From assembly GCF_009363555.1 (NCBI RefSeq), contig NZ_CP045374.1:1-64000 (forward strand): a stretch of DNA of 64,000 nt, written 5' to 3'. Shown in pieces: positions 18,526-27,015 of this stretch. The translations under genes were made by a program, and so were the position numbers. Positions within the stretch are counted from its first letter, which is position 1, and the number at the start of each line of letters is the position of its first letter. This DNA is from Sulfitobacter sp. THAF37. GTDB lineage: Bacteria > Pseudomonadota > Alphaproteobacteria > Rhodobacterales > Rhodobacteraceae. The notes under the pieces are model-generated. The model worked only from the letters and a program-made list of their open reading frames with translations. It searched no databases and was not told the origin of the DNA.

Positions 18526-19315
18526 GGTTCTTGTCCTTGGCTTGAAAGGCTGGGGTCTCCGGCAGCATCCAGCGCCAGAGTTTGGCATCGGGCAGCGGGA
18601 CCACCATCAGCCAGTGTTCGAGTGCGGCCAGTCCGGCCAGCACGGTCAGCAGGGTGAACCCCACAAATGCTTCCGGGTTCTGGGCCGAGAAGGTACGTTC
18701 CGAAAAGCAGGAGGCGGCGATCGACAAAAGGGTGGCCCCAATCGGAAAGGCCATCGTGATCGGTCCCTGCAGGGAATAGGATTTAAGGTGCTCCAGCGGT
18801 CTGGGCACGAATTCGGTATTGATGCGCGGCACCCCGAAGAACAGGTTCAGCTTGGCCGAGATGCGCGCGGCAAAAAGGATCAGGTAGGTCCAGAAGGCGA
18901 TCGTGTTTTCCGCCCCCCGGGTCATTTTCAGAAACACCAGCAGCGCCAGCAGAAGCAGCAGTTCATGGTGGCTGACGGTGCGCAAGGCGCGCACGAAATG
19001 GTCGGCTCCCGACAGGTCAGGGGGGCAGGGCCGCCGTTCGGGGCCGGAGATGACACCCGACAGGAACGCCAGTTCGATCCAACCCCAGATCATGAGGGTG
19101 CTGACAAAGGCCAGATAGACATTGCCAACAGTCACCTCGGGCGCCGATATGACCACCCCCGCGGACCCCATTGCCAGCACCGGCACCGTCAGAGCCACGT
19201 TGCGCTCGTGGGCGACCGCATCGCCGCCGTCGGCGTGCCGCACGATCAGCAGGATGATCCCGGTGCAGAACCACCAGGAAAAGATTGCGATCAAAGCGGG
19301 AAGCCAAGGTGACAT
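18515..19315 (-). CDS. puhE: PuhE-like photosynthetic complex assembly protein
   Basis: 266 residues, intact, about seven membrane segments. The sequence ([18 protein letters not shown] at the start, [34 protein letters not shown] central helices, [21 protein letters not shown]) matches PuhE, the 'photosynthetic complex assembly protein 2' found between acsF and hemA in purple-bacterial clusters. PuhE influences reaction-centre/bacteriochlorophyll levels. Here acsF upstream is broken and the reaction centre H gene is missing, so the protein probably has no partner. It may be kept only because it is upstream of, and overlaps, hemA. Confidence 0.88.
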   Translation of the reverse strand: MSPWLPALIAIFSWWFCTGIILLIVRHADGGDAVAHERNVALTVPVLAMGSAGVVISAPEVTVGNVYLAFVSTLMIWGWIELAFLSGVISGPERRPCPPDLSGADHFVRALRTVSHHELLLLLALLVFLKMTRGAENTIAFWTYLILFAARISAKLNLFFGVPRINTEFVPRPLEHLKSYSLQGPITMAFPIGATLLSIAASCFSERTFSAQNPEAFVGFTLLTVLAGLAALEHWLMVVPLPDAKLWRWMLPETPAFQAKDKNHEL

Positions 19316-19324
19316 TGCTGTTCC

Positions 19325-20136
19325 TCAATAGGCCGGTTGCAGGCGCGGGCTGCCAGGCACCGCATTCTGTCGCACGGGAATGGTAAAGACCGCGACAAAG
19401 GCGATGGCGGCCTTGGCCATCCCGCCCAGGTGCGACAGCATGCCGCCAAGACCGCCACGCTTTTTCGCCGCTGCGACCTCGCGCGAAGCCGCGTCCATCC
19501 GGTCGAGGTTGGGCCGCCAGTGCGGGTGGTCGATGTCCAGCGTCAGCGGGAACATCTGCTTGGAAATTTCGGAGGTCTTGCGGAATACCTCCTGCTCGTA
19601 GCAGGTCACGTCCAGGCCACGCGCCTCGTGAAACAGCGGCCGCTGGTGGTCGCGTACCCACATCGTCGAATAGACCGCCGTCAGGAAGAATTTGATCCAG
19701 AGCTTGTTTGCAATGCTTTCGGTCAACTTGGGCTCGGTCTTCGTCAGCAGAGCAAAGGCTTCGCCGTGCGAAAACTCGTCATTGCACCATTCGCGGAACC
19801 ACTTGAAAATCAGGTGGAAGCGATGCTCGGGGTTGTGCTCAAGGTGGCGGTAAATCGTAATGCACCGGGCATATCCGGTCTTTAGGGAAAGATAGGTGGC
19901 GTAGTAGATGAACTTTGACCGGAAATAGGCATATTTCTTCTGCTGCGTCAGAAAGCCGAGGTTGACGCGGATGCCCGCCTCGCGAAGGGCATCGTTGATG
20001 AAGCCTGCATGGCGCGCCTCGTCCCGTGCCATCAGCTGGAACAGGGTCGTGATGTCGGCGTTCGACCTGCGATGGCTTCCTCTGTAGTGGCGACATAGGC
20101 GGAATGGGTGGCGGGAGGTTGGGAATCGGCGTTCAT
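19325..20136 (-). pseudogene. acsF: Broken acsF (aerobic Mg-protoporphyrin IX monomethyl ester oxidative cyclase)
   Basis: The intact enzyme (~350 residues) is a di-iron oxygenase that makes ring E of bacteriochlorophyll. Here an ATG at 20136 (MNADSQPPATHSAYVATTEEAIAG) gives a plausible N-terminus for ~25 residues. In another frame, from about 20080, the protein resumes with RRSNADITTLFQLMARDEARHAG and continues to the normal C-terminus (PVRQNAVPGSPRLQPAY) at 19325. The two pieces are in different frames and roughly 100-110 codons between them are missing, including the first set of iron ligands. The second ligand helices (DEARHAG, NDEFSHGEAF) remain. A deletion with frameshift is the simplest explanation. 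A start inside the fragment could give a 235-residue piece lacking half the active site. Confidence 0.88.
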
Positions 20137-20557
20137 GACATCACCTCTTCGGAGAAGGAAAATTCGCACAGTTCCATGAATTCGAAATCGCCGGTCCAGC
20201 GTGTCCAGAGCCGTTCGACTGCGCTGGCCCGGATGATGGTCGCGGTGCGGTCCTCTTCGACCAGTTCACCGTCGGGGGGCCATGATCTCGGCCCCGTGCA
20301 CCACGGCACCGTTGAGGAATTTCACATGCGCCGGCAATACCGTCGCTGCGGGTGCCTTGCAGTGTGATGCTGCGTTCGGCCAGGATGGGGTTGGCCGGGA
20401 CCACGCCGCGCAGCGGCTGATCGGTCAGCCGCGCAAAGGCGCCCAGGCCCAGTGACCCGGCAATTAGCGAAAACATGGCGATCAATAGCGCTCGCGGGAC
20501 CATTTCGTGGTCACGGGCCTTCATCTGGCTGGCGAGAGATCCGGTGGTGTTTGCCAT
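20133..20557 (-). pseudogene. puhC: Broken puhC plus remnant of the small ORF that precedes acsF
   Basis: From the ATG at 20557 the first ~75 residues look like PuhC (MANTTGSLASQMKARDHEMV, one membrane helix LLIAMFSLIAGSLGLGAFA, then ERSITLQGTRSDG). The PuhC frame then jumps: from about 20333 another frame reads HVKFLNGAVVHGAEIMAP and, after one more shift at the run of six G at 20274-20279 (plus strand), continues GELVEEDRTATIIRASAVE to GDFEFMELCEFSFSEEVMS with a stop that overlaps the acsF start (ATGA). I read this as puhC fused by deletion to the tail of a small uncharacterised ORF, itself hit by a one-base homopolymer frameshift. The identity of that small ORF is from gene order and is tentative. 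Confidence 0.75.
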
Positions 20558-20561
20558 GGTG

Positions 20562-20845
20562 CTATTCCGCCGCAATCGGGGCCGCGGCGCCTTGTTCTGG
20601 CGCAATGCGGGTGATTTGGCGCTGTGATACGCAGGTGTCTGCCGCGTCGGCGAACATGGCGGCGACCTTGGCCGCGTCCGGAATGGCGCGCAGCGCGGGC
20701 TGGGCCCGTCTGATCTGCCAAGGGCGGGTGTGGGGCCATGTCATCAGGTAACTGATCCGCGTGTCGCCGATCAGCTCAAAACTGATCGTGTCGGTACCGC
20801 CTCTTCGCACCAGGACGGCTGCGTTTCTGATCCAGACGTAAGGCG
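20562..20845 (-). pseudogene. puhB: Fragment of puhB (C-terminal half)
   Basis: One minus frame reads APYVWIRNAAVLVRRGGTD then FELIGDTRISYLMTWPHTRPW, QPALRAIPDAAKVAAMF and DAADTCVSQ, matching the C-terminal half of PuhB, a membrane protein with a PH-like domain needed for reaction-centre assembly. The N-terminal membrane segments are absent. Upstream, within a few codons, the sequence switches into an lhaA fragment in a different frame. The stop (TAG at 20562) lies just before the puhC start, as in intact clusters. Confidence 0.8.
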
Positions 20846-21205
20846 CTGGAGTCGCGCAGCATCGTGCCGATCAGAAACATCACATAAAGCAGTGCCACCA
20901 CCTGGGGCCGTATTTCATCGCTGGCGCGGTCGGCGGCGAACGTAAGGGCCGCGGTCTGGGTTATGTGCATGCCCAAACCCCTCAGCAGAAGGGTCAGTGC
21001 GGCGCCAACCTCGCCCGCCCATTCGGGGCCAGCGACCTGATCGCCCGATAGCACCAACAGGCGCATCGGCATGATCGCCGACCCGCCGAACTGCCACAGA
21101 GAGCCGAACCACAGATAGGGGATACGCTTCCACCCGATTCTGGTGTCCTTCGGCCCCGAAGCCGATCTGGACGCAGAAAAGACGAACTGGATTGAGCGTT
21201 CTCAA
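20846..21205 (-). pseudogene. lhaA: Fragment of lhaA (LH1 assembly, PucC/LhaA MFS family)
   Basis: A minus frame carries IGWKRIPYLWFGSLWQFGG, AIMPMRLLVLSGDQVAGPEW, GAALTLLLRGLGMHITQTAAL and RPQVVALLYVMFLIG, clearly the middle of the LhaA/PucC protein that assembles light-harvesting complex 1. The region before it (TLNPVRLFCVQIGF) is in another frame, pointing to an internal deletion. The fragment ends abruptly at the puhB fragment. The rest of lhaA, all of puhA (reaction centre H subunit) and the first half of puhB are missing. Intact LhaA is about 450-480 residues, so most of it is lost. Confidence 0.8.
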
Positions 21206-21219
21206 GGGAGGTTGAAACT

Positions 21220-21251
21220 GGGCGGCGCTGTGGAGGCAGCGCCGCCCGTTT
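21220..21251 (+). terminator. Strong hairpin with T-run
   Basis: GGGCGGCGCTG (21220-21230) and CAGCGCCGCCC (21237-21247) form an 11-bp perfect stem with a six-base loop, followed on the plus strand by GTTTTCG. It looks like a rho-independent terminator. It lies between the lhaA scrap and the frameshifted unknown gene, and no intact plus-strand gene is left upstream for it to serve, so it may be left over from a lost gene or act on the minus strand. Confidence 0.6.
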
Positions 21252-21296
21252 TCGTATCTGGATCCCGGTAGAGCGGCAGGCCCGGTGCCAGCGGCG

Positions 21297-21600
21297 TCAA
21301 CGCCGCTTCAGGTCGTTCCGGAGCTTTTCGAACGCGGCAACCGCATCGTCGAAATCCCGGGTCGTTGCGTCGGGCTGCATCAGACGAATGGTGTCACCTG
21401 CTTCTGACAGTATATTTCCGCTGACCAGAATGCGGACCCCCGGCACGGTGATCGGCAGGGCCAGAATGACCTTCGCAAGCGCGGGCAAGGGACTCCACGG
21501 TTTCATCGGGCAATTTGTTCTTCAACTGGCGAACGCTGCGAAAGCTCTGCTGATACAGGGCGAATTCTACCAATTGCTGATCGTTCCCATAACCGGACAT
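21297..21600 (-). pseudogene. Frameshifted small gene of unknown function
   Basis: Starting at the ATG at 21600 (MSGYGNDQQLVEFALYQQSF, then RSVRQLKNKLPDETVESLAR), the frame loses coding character near 21480 and ends at 21394. A second frame, offset by one, takes over there (ALAKVILALPITVPGVRIL, then GDTIRLMQPDATTRDFDDAV) and ends at 21297. Joined, they would make about 100 residues. I do not recognise the family. Either one base was gained or lost around 21480-21490, or two overlapping small genes exist; a decayed gene is more likely given the decay on the adjacent side. Confidence 0.5.
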
Positions 21601-22229
21601 CGCACCCCCCCTCTCGGAGATGGCCGTTTGAATCTACCTTCTCATTCTTGAACGTTTCCTGTTTTGGACACGCCTCCTACCCCGCAGCTTACAGTGGAAA
21701 TGAAGGATCGATAAATATAATTTCGTTTTTGTAGAATGAGTTAGGTCAATCAGTCTTGACAACAGAAGCAGCAAACTTGCCTGCCACCTGAATGAAAGAC
21801 CAGCAAATTACGGCCCTGACCCGAGCGACCTCTGGGAACCAGGCGCCTGGACGGTGATCGGGCGCGTCCGATTGGAACAGGACAGGTGCAGTAGGGGATC
21901 ACCGCCGAACGCCTGAGGCGTCGGGTCGTCAGAGACCGGCCACGTGGCCATCCTTTCCAGGGTCGGATGCTGCGCAGTACGGTGTCGGGCACGCCGCGCT
22001 CAACCGGTTACGTGGGCAGAGAATTTGATCTCGCCCAGATCCTCGCGACTGAAGTTGCCGATAACCGCCAGCATCGCGGCAACCAGATTCATTATCCGCA
22101 GGGCGAACACTTTTGCGATTCAGATTGTGAGGTCGCGGACCTTCACTACCCTGATCGCGAACTCGGCAGGACATCGGCCTGGTGCCTCGATGTCATGATG
22201 TTCGGGCAATACCGGTAGAGACCGGAAAA
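21601..22229. other. Gene-free stretch upstream of dctP
   Basis: About 630 bases with several short open frames on both strands (for example around 21944-22218) but no motif I recognise, and in-frame stops interrupt the best minus-strand candidates. The part around 21660-21760 is AT-rich. It presumably holds the dctP promoter and may contain further eroded sequence from the old photosynthesis cluster border. Confidence 0.4.
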
Positions 22230-22242
22230 AGGGAGGAAAGAA

Positions 22243-23289
22243 ATGGTTTTCAATCGTAGAAACCTGGGGGGGCGCTTGGGTCGCGGAGTGATGGGCTATG
22301 CCGCGGCGCTTGTTCTCACACTTCTGGCGGGACAGACAGCACAGGCGCAGGAGTCGCTACGCTTTACGACCAGCGTGCCTGCGCCATCGTTCATTTATGC
22401 CGATATCCTGTCGGTCTGGGCGCAGCGTGTGATTGACGATTCCAACGGCACGTTGGACATCCAGATGTTTCCGGCCGGTACGTTGGGCCGGGACCCCGCC
22501 ACGCACCTGGATATGGCGCGGGACGGTATCGCCGACATCTCGTACATCATTCTGGGGTACACGCCCGGCGCCGTCAACGAAGCAACGATCATAGAGCTTC
22601 CAGGCTCCGTACCGAGCGCCACGGCCGGATCGCTGGCCGCGACGAAGATGGTCGAAGATGGGCTTTGGCCGGGGCAGGGGATGGAGAACGTCAAGGTTCT
22701 TGGCGCGTTCTCCACCGCTCCGACACTTCTTACCACTTTGAGCAAGGTCGAAACACTGGACGATGCCGCGGGCAAGAAGCTGCGCGGCGCGGGTCCGACG
22801 TTGCTGGCAACGATCAATGCCATCGGCGCCACACCCGTGGGCGGCATCACCTCGCCCCAGCTTGCTGAAAGCCTGTCGCGCGGACTGATCGACGGTACGA
22901 TCAACGAGTGGGTCGCGCTGACCATCTTCGGTGTTGCCGAGATCGCGAAATACCATCTGGATATCAATCTTGGCGCGTCGCCGCTGATGGTGGTCATGAA
23001 CAAGGACAGGTATGACAGCCTGCCCGAAGAAGCGCGTGCGGCGATCGACAAGAACTCCGGCGAACCTTTCGCGCGCCTGTGGGGGGAAGAGTTCGACGCC
23101 GCGATTGAAAAATTCAGATCCGCCGCGATGAAGGACGACAGCCGGACCTTCACGACCCTGTCGGACGAGCAACAGGCTATTTGGGACGATAAGCTCCAGA
23201 CGGTTGTCGATGGATGGATCGCCGAGACGCCCAATGGTCAGGAAATCTACGATGCCTTTACTGCAGCGGTGAACGAGGCCGCCCAATAA
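22243..23289 (+). CDS. TRAP transporter substrate-binding protein, DctP family (orphan)
   Basis: 348 residues from an ATG with a strong GGGAGGAAAG ribosome-binding site. Signal peptide: RRNLGGRLGRG n-region, hydrophobic VMGYAAALVLTLLAG, cleavage after AQA. DctP features: RFTTSVPAPSFIYADILSVWAQ, GTLDIQMFPAGTLGRDPA near residue 65, KLRGAGPTLLATINAIGATPVG, and the anchoring arginine region around residue 175. It should bind a carboxylate-containing solute in the periplasm. No DctQ/DctM membrane genes are next to it, so it either works with membrane subunits encoded elsewhere or is a leftover. A terminator follows. Confidence 0.9.
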   Translation: MVFNRRNLGGRLGRGVMGYAAALVLTLLAGQTAQAQESLRFTTSVPAPSFIYADILSVWAQRVIDDSNGTLDIQMFPAGTLGRDPATHLDMARDGIADISYIILGYTPGAVNEATIIELPGSVPSATAGSLAATKMVEDGLWPGQGMENVKVLGAFSTAPTLLTTLSKVETLDDAAGKKLRGAGPTLLATINAIGATPVGGITSPQLAESLSRGLIDGTINEWVALTIFGVAEIAKYHLDINLGASPLMVVMNKDRYDSLPEEARAAIDKNSGEPFARLWGEEFDAAIEKFRSAAMKDDSRTFTTLSDEQQAIWDDKLQTVVDGWIAETPNGQEIYDAFTAAVNEAAQ

Positions 23290-23343
23290 CCGGTTTCTTC
23301 TGTCGGTGGCATGGCCGATAAACCGAACCGAAGAACCAACGTG

Positions 23344-23384
23344 CATGAGGGGCGGCGGAGCATTCCTGCCGCCCCTGTTCATGA
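23344..23384 (+). terminator. Hairpin terminator after dctP
   Basis: GGGGCGGC (23349-23356) pairs perfectly with GCCGCCCC (23368-23375) across an 11-base loop; flanking CATGA/TCATG extends the symmetry with a three-base bulge. It lies 60 bases after the dctP stop and before the MarR gene. There is only a weak T-tract. Confidence 0.55.
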
Positions 23385-23429
23385 AGGCCTCTGCCAATAG
23401 TTGTACCTGATTGAGCAGTGTGCTGTCTG

Positions 23430-23927
23430 ATGTCACAGTGGACATCGTACCGATCAACCATCAAGGGCAGAGCATTGAAGGCGAGCGAGATCTATGACCA
23501 ACCCGGCTATTTGCTGCGCAGAACCCATCAGGTGGCGACAGCGGCTTTCAGTCAAGCGAATTCAGATGTCGACCTGACCGCGGTGCAATTTGCCGCTTTG
23601 CTGCACATTCGGGATGCGCCGGGCATCGACGCCACGCGCTTGGCCGAGGCGATTTGTTTCGACCGCACTACAATCGGACATGTCATCGGCCGACTCGTGA
23701 ACAAGGGCCTGATCATCCGCCGGGAAGGGTCTTTGGACAAGCGCACGAAACAACTGCGTATCACGGCGAAGGGATCGGAGCTTTTGGAAAAGGTGACGGC
23801 GCGGGTTCCGGCAATCTCGGACACGATCCTGGCGCCGCTGAGTGATGCGGAACGGAAGGAACTGATCAGGTTGCTCACGATCCTGGAACGGCATTTCGCG
23901 GGGCATGGTGGTGCCCGAAATGCCTAA
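23430..23927 (+). CDS. MarR-family transcriptional regulator
   Basis: About 165 residues from the ATG at 23430; a TTG at 23475 preceded by AAGGGCAG is a good alternative start, giving an N-terminus (LKASEIYDQPGYLLRR) closer to family norms. The winged helix is seen in DATRLAEAICFDRTTIGHVI and GRLVNKGLIIRREGSLDKRTKQLRIT (the D-x-R wing motif as DKRTK). MarR proteins of this type often sense aromatic acids. It converges on a monooxygenase/gentisate dioxygenase pair, so control of that pair is the natural guess. Confidence 0.88.
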   Translation: MSQWTSYRSTIKGRALKASEIYDQPGYLLRRTHQVATAAFSQANSDVDLTAVQFAALLHIRDAPGIDATRLAEAICFDRTTIGHVIGRLVNKGLIIRREGSLDKRTKQLRITAKGSELLEKVTARVPAISDTILAPLSDAERKELIRLLTILERHFAGHGGARNA

Positions 23928-24046
23928 GGCGGCGCTTGGTGTCTGATTGAGGCCGCGCAGACCGGGGCAGGGGCCGGAGGGCTTTCTGGGTCAGGATAAC
24001 CCTCGAGATCTGAAAGCTTGCGGATCCGCGCCGGAGCGGTTGGCGG

Positions 24047-25720
24047 TCACAGAGTTCTGCGAGCAGATTCTAACGGTTCTTTCGCCTGCATCGAGGATGT
24101 CCCGGCGGTCGTCAGACGGCGACCACTGACCGTCGCCCAGACCTCCTCGGGCCGGTCGGGCGGAAGGTCACCGCGCCAGCAGACGTGGCCGTCGGGCCGC
24201 ACCAGAACGAGGGCGCATTCGTAAAGGCTGCGCAGCGCGTCGTCAGTGTACCGCACCACCCGGACCGGGATGCTGAGCGCGCTGCCGGCCTTGGCGAAAG
24301 CCTCGTCGCCCGTGCCCTCGTCTGTCACAACCAGCGTAAACCCCTGACCGAAGTCATCGAGGATCGAACGGCCGTCCGCGAATTCATAATGTGGAGCGCG
24401 CGATCCCGGGCGGGTGGTCGGGATGTAGATCATGTGGTCGTCGGGCCCCTCAAGGCTGCCATCGTCGACAAGGATCGGCGATCCGCGATAGCGGTGTCCC
24501 AGCTGGATGCCGGGCGTCACGAACTCGCGCAGGCGCAGCGCGAAAAGGCGTTCGTGCATGACGCGGCGGGCGGCCTCACCGGCGAGGCTGTCTTCGTCGA
24601 GGATCGGGTCGGGCTGAATCATGTGGTCGAGCACGCGGTTGTTCGCGGCCTCATTTGTGTTGCGGATGGCGATAGGGCGGCGTTCGGTCTCGTATGTGTC
24701 CAGAAACGCCTCGGGCGCCCAGCCCTCGGTAACGGCGGCGACTTTCCAGCCGAAATCCACCGCGTCCCCGAAGCCGGTGTTGGCACCGAACCCGCCTTTG
24801 GGCCAGCGCAGGTGCGCCGCGTCGCCCAGGATGAAGGCCCGGCCCTTGCGATAGCGTTCGGCCACGACGCGGTGTCCGGACCAGGGCTGCGCCTGGAGGA
24901 CCTCAAAGTCGAGGTCCGCGCCGATAACCGAGCGGACCATCTCAGCCGGGTCGAGTTGTTCGACCTCTCTGGCATAGATCGACAGCCGCCATTCCTCGGC
25001 CCCGTCGACCGTGGTGAGATAGGCGCGCCGGTCGTCCTTCAGCGTATGAACCTGCGCCATGCGCTGCCCGAACAGGGCGGCAATCCGGTCGCCCAAACCC
25101 GCGCAGCGGAAATAGGTGGCAAAGTTGTAGCCTTCGCCGAAGGTGCCGACAAAGCGGATATCCAGCGCCTTGCGCACCGCGCTTCGCCCGCCGTCGCAGG
25201 CGGCCAGCCATTTGCCCCGGATGACATAGGGTTCCCCGTCCGGGCCTGTGACCGTGCAGTCGACGTGATCTGCGGTCTGCTCGAACGACTCCAGACTGGT
25301 CTGATAGCGCAGATCGCCACCCTGCCGTTCCGCGACAGCGCGCAGGGTCGGGTCGAAGGCCTTCTTGGGATAGAAGAACCCGCCCTCGGGCGAATAGGGG
25401 TCGGCCTTGGGCGCATCGGCGTTGGAGGTCCCGGCGAAGACCGCCAGGGGCCTGCCGCCGATAGAGGTGCAGAACCCCATGGTCCGTGCCATGTCGGACG
25501 GAAACCCGTCGCCGAACCGGAACTCGTCCGCGACGCCCCATCTGCGCAGATGCTCCATGGTGCGCGAGAAAAAATTCTCGCCCGCCGGGAAATAGACCTT
25601 CCCCTCGCCCTGTTCGACAAGGATGTAATCCACCCCGCGATAGGACAGCTCGTTCGCAAGGAAAAGCCCGACAGGCCCCGCCCCGATGATGACAACGGTC
25701 GTCTCGTCGATCCTGGTCAT
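24047..25720 (-). CDS. FAD-dependent aromatic monooxygenase (group A flavoprotein hydroxylase)
   Basis: 557 residues from the ATG at 25720 (MTRIDETTVVIIGAGPVG). The three FAD fingerprints of class A hydroxylases are present: GAGPVGLFLANEL near residue 13, the DG motif in WLAACDGGRSAVRK around 170, and the GD motif in RAFILGDAAHLRWPKGG around 300. The long C-terminal part (DFGQGFTLVVTDEG, then LVRPDGHVCWRGD) resembles the thioredoxin-like domain of MhpA/phenol-hydroxylase-type members. NAD(P)H-dependent ring hydroxylation is expected. Because the next gene, 10 bases away, encodes a gentisate 1,2-dioxygenase-like enzyme in the same operon, the product may be gentisate or a related para-dihydroxylated acid; this is inference. 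Confidence 0.88.
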   Translation of the reverse strand: MTRIDETTVVIIGAGPVGLFLANELSYRGVDYILVEQGEGKVYFPAGENFFSRTMEHLRRWGVADEFRFGDGFPSDMARTMGFCTSIGGRPLAVFAGTSNADAPKADPYSPEGGFFYPKKAFDPTLRAVAERQGGDLRYQTSLESFEQTADHVDCTVTGPDGEPYVIRGKWLAACDGGRSAVRKALDIRFVGTFGEGYNFATYFRCAGLGDRIAALFGQRMAQVHTLKDDRRAYLTTVDGAEEWRLSIYAREVEQLDPAEMVRSVIGADLDFEVLQAQPWSGHRVVAERYRKGRAFILGDAAHLRWPKGGFGANTGFGDAVDFGWKVAAVTEGWAPEAFLDTYETERRPIAIRNTNEAANNRVLDHMIQPDPILDEDSLAGEAARRVMHERLFALRLREFVTPGIQLGHRYRGSPILVDDGSLEGPDDHMIYIPTTRPGSRAPHYEFADGRSILDDFGQGFTLVVTDEGTGDEAFAKAGSALSIPVRVVRYTDDALRSLYECALVLVRPDGHVCWRGDLPPDRPEEVWATVSGRRLTTAGTSSMQAKEPLESARRTL

Positions 25721-25730
25721 GACGGTCTCC

Positions 25731-26807
25731 TTATCCGCGCCGTTCGCCGCGGGCTTCGCGGTAGAAGCCGAACGCCTGAAGGATGGGCCGGTCACTGTAG
25801 GAAAAGAGAACCGCCTCTCCGTCGATGCTCCAGTGCTCGTGTTCCATCCACGACGGTATCACGAAGGTGTCGCCTTCCTGCCAGAGGATTTCGCGGTCCC
25901 CGATCAGCGATCCGCCACCGCCTTCGGCCACGTGATAGATCGTGCTGGCGGTATGGCGATGCGACTTGGTGTGCTCGCCCTTGCGCAAAAGTTGGAGGTA
26001 GGCCGAGATGGTCGGCAGTGTCGGCCCGCCATTGTGCGGGTTCACATACTGCATGATGATCCCGTCATAGGGGCTGCCCTCATCCTCGCGCAGCGCATGC
26101 AGATTGGCGCGGCTATCAGTCCAGCGATAGTTCAGGATCGGCGACTGGCGCGGCTCGGCCGGTTGCTCCCATGCGGGTTTCATGCCGCGTCCCCACCTGT
26201 GCAGGCTGTCCTCGTTGTTGCGGAAAATCGGCTGGGTCTGCCTGTTGCCGTCTTGGTAATCTTCAAAGAAATTCGCATCCATAAGGTTCACGAAGGGCAG
26301 GTCCAGACCGTCGAGCCAGGCCATTGGCTGATCGGATTCATTGCCGTGGTCATGCCATTTCCACGCGGGCGTGGTGACGAAATCGCCCTTCTTCATGATC
26401 GTGCGTTCGCCGTCCACCGCCGTATAGGCGCCTTCGCCCTCGATGATGAAGCGATGCGCGTTCGGCGAGTGCTGGTGGCTGTCCGCGATCTCTCCGGGCA
26501 TCAGGAACTGGATACCGCCGAAGATCATGCCGACGGTACGCGCGCTCTTTTTCTCGTAGCTCGGGTTGATCAGCATGAGCACCCGGCGCTCGGCCTCCTG
26601 CGGGGTGATCAGGTCGCCGCCCCGCAGCATCATCGGTTTGATCTCGTTCCAGCGCCAGATATGGGGCACCGCGGCCACGTTCGGTTCGTGCTGGGCCGCG
26701 GCGCCAAGGTTGAGCCACAGCGGGATGATGCTCATCTTGTCCAGCTCGGCGTGAAACCTGTCGCGCTGCGCCTGAAGATCGTTGGGACGGTCTGTTGGGG
26801 TGGGCAT
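25731..26807 (-). CDS. Gentisate 1,2-dioxygenase-like bicupin
   Basis: 358 residues from the ATG at 26807 behind GGAGAG. The N-terminal cupin carries SHQHSPNAHRFIIEGEGAY with His111, His113 and His118, followed by MKKGDFVTTPAWKWHDHG; the second cupin carries RKGEHTKSHRHTASTIYHV and DTFVIPSWMEHEHW. This is the layout of gentisate 1,2-dioxygenases (Fe(II), ring cleavage to maleylpyruvate) and of related salicylate/1-hydroxy-2-naphthoate dioxygenases. It is the first gene of the operon with the FAD monooxygenase. Genes for maleylpyruvate isomerase or fumarylpyruvate hydrolase are not in this window. The exact substrate within the family is uncertain. Confidence 0.88.
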   Translation of the reverse strand: MPTPTDRPNDLQAQRDRFHAELDKMSIIPLWLNLGAAAQHEPNVAAVPHIWRWNEIKPMMLRGGDLITPQEAERRVLMLINPSYEKKSARTVGMIFGGIQFLMPGEIADSHQHSPNAHRFIIEGEGAYTAVDGERTIMKKGDFVTTPAWKWHDHGNESDQPMAWLDGLDLPFVNLMDANFFEDYQDGNRQTQPIFRNNEDSLHRWGRGMKPAWEQPAEPRQSPILNYRWTDSRANLHALREDEGSPYDGIIMQYVNPHNGGPTLPTISAYLQLLRKGEHTKSHRHTASTIYHVAEGGGGSLIGDREILWQEGDTFVIPSWMEHEHWSIDGEAVLFSYSDRPILQAFGFYREARGERRG

Positions 26808-27015
26808 GGTGTGGCTCTCCGTTCGTGGGTTGTCATCGTCGGAGAAGGCCGACATCCCCTTGGGCCCGGCCCGGTGTACGCCGGGGCACGACCGGGTGAG
26901 GCGTCGACCACGCATTCTCCCCAATTAGGAAGTATACTGTCAGTTTGAGGTGGATCAAACGCAATACACGGTGTGTCCGGAGCGTAGACAGATCAGCCGA
27001 CCCTAGGTTTGCAGA

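Noticed and set aside
21929..22218. Possible small genes on either strand upstream of dctP
   Set aside because: No ribosome-binding site, no recognisable motif, and stops interrupt the more protein-like minus frame; left as non-coding.
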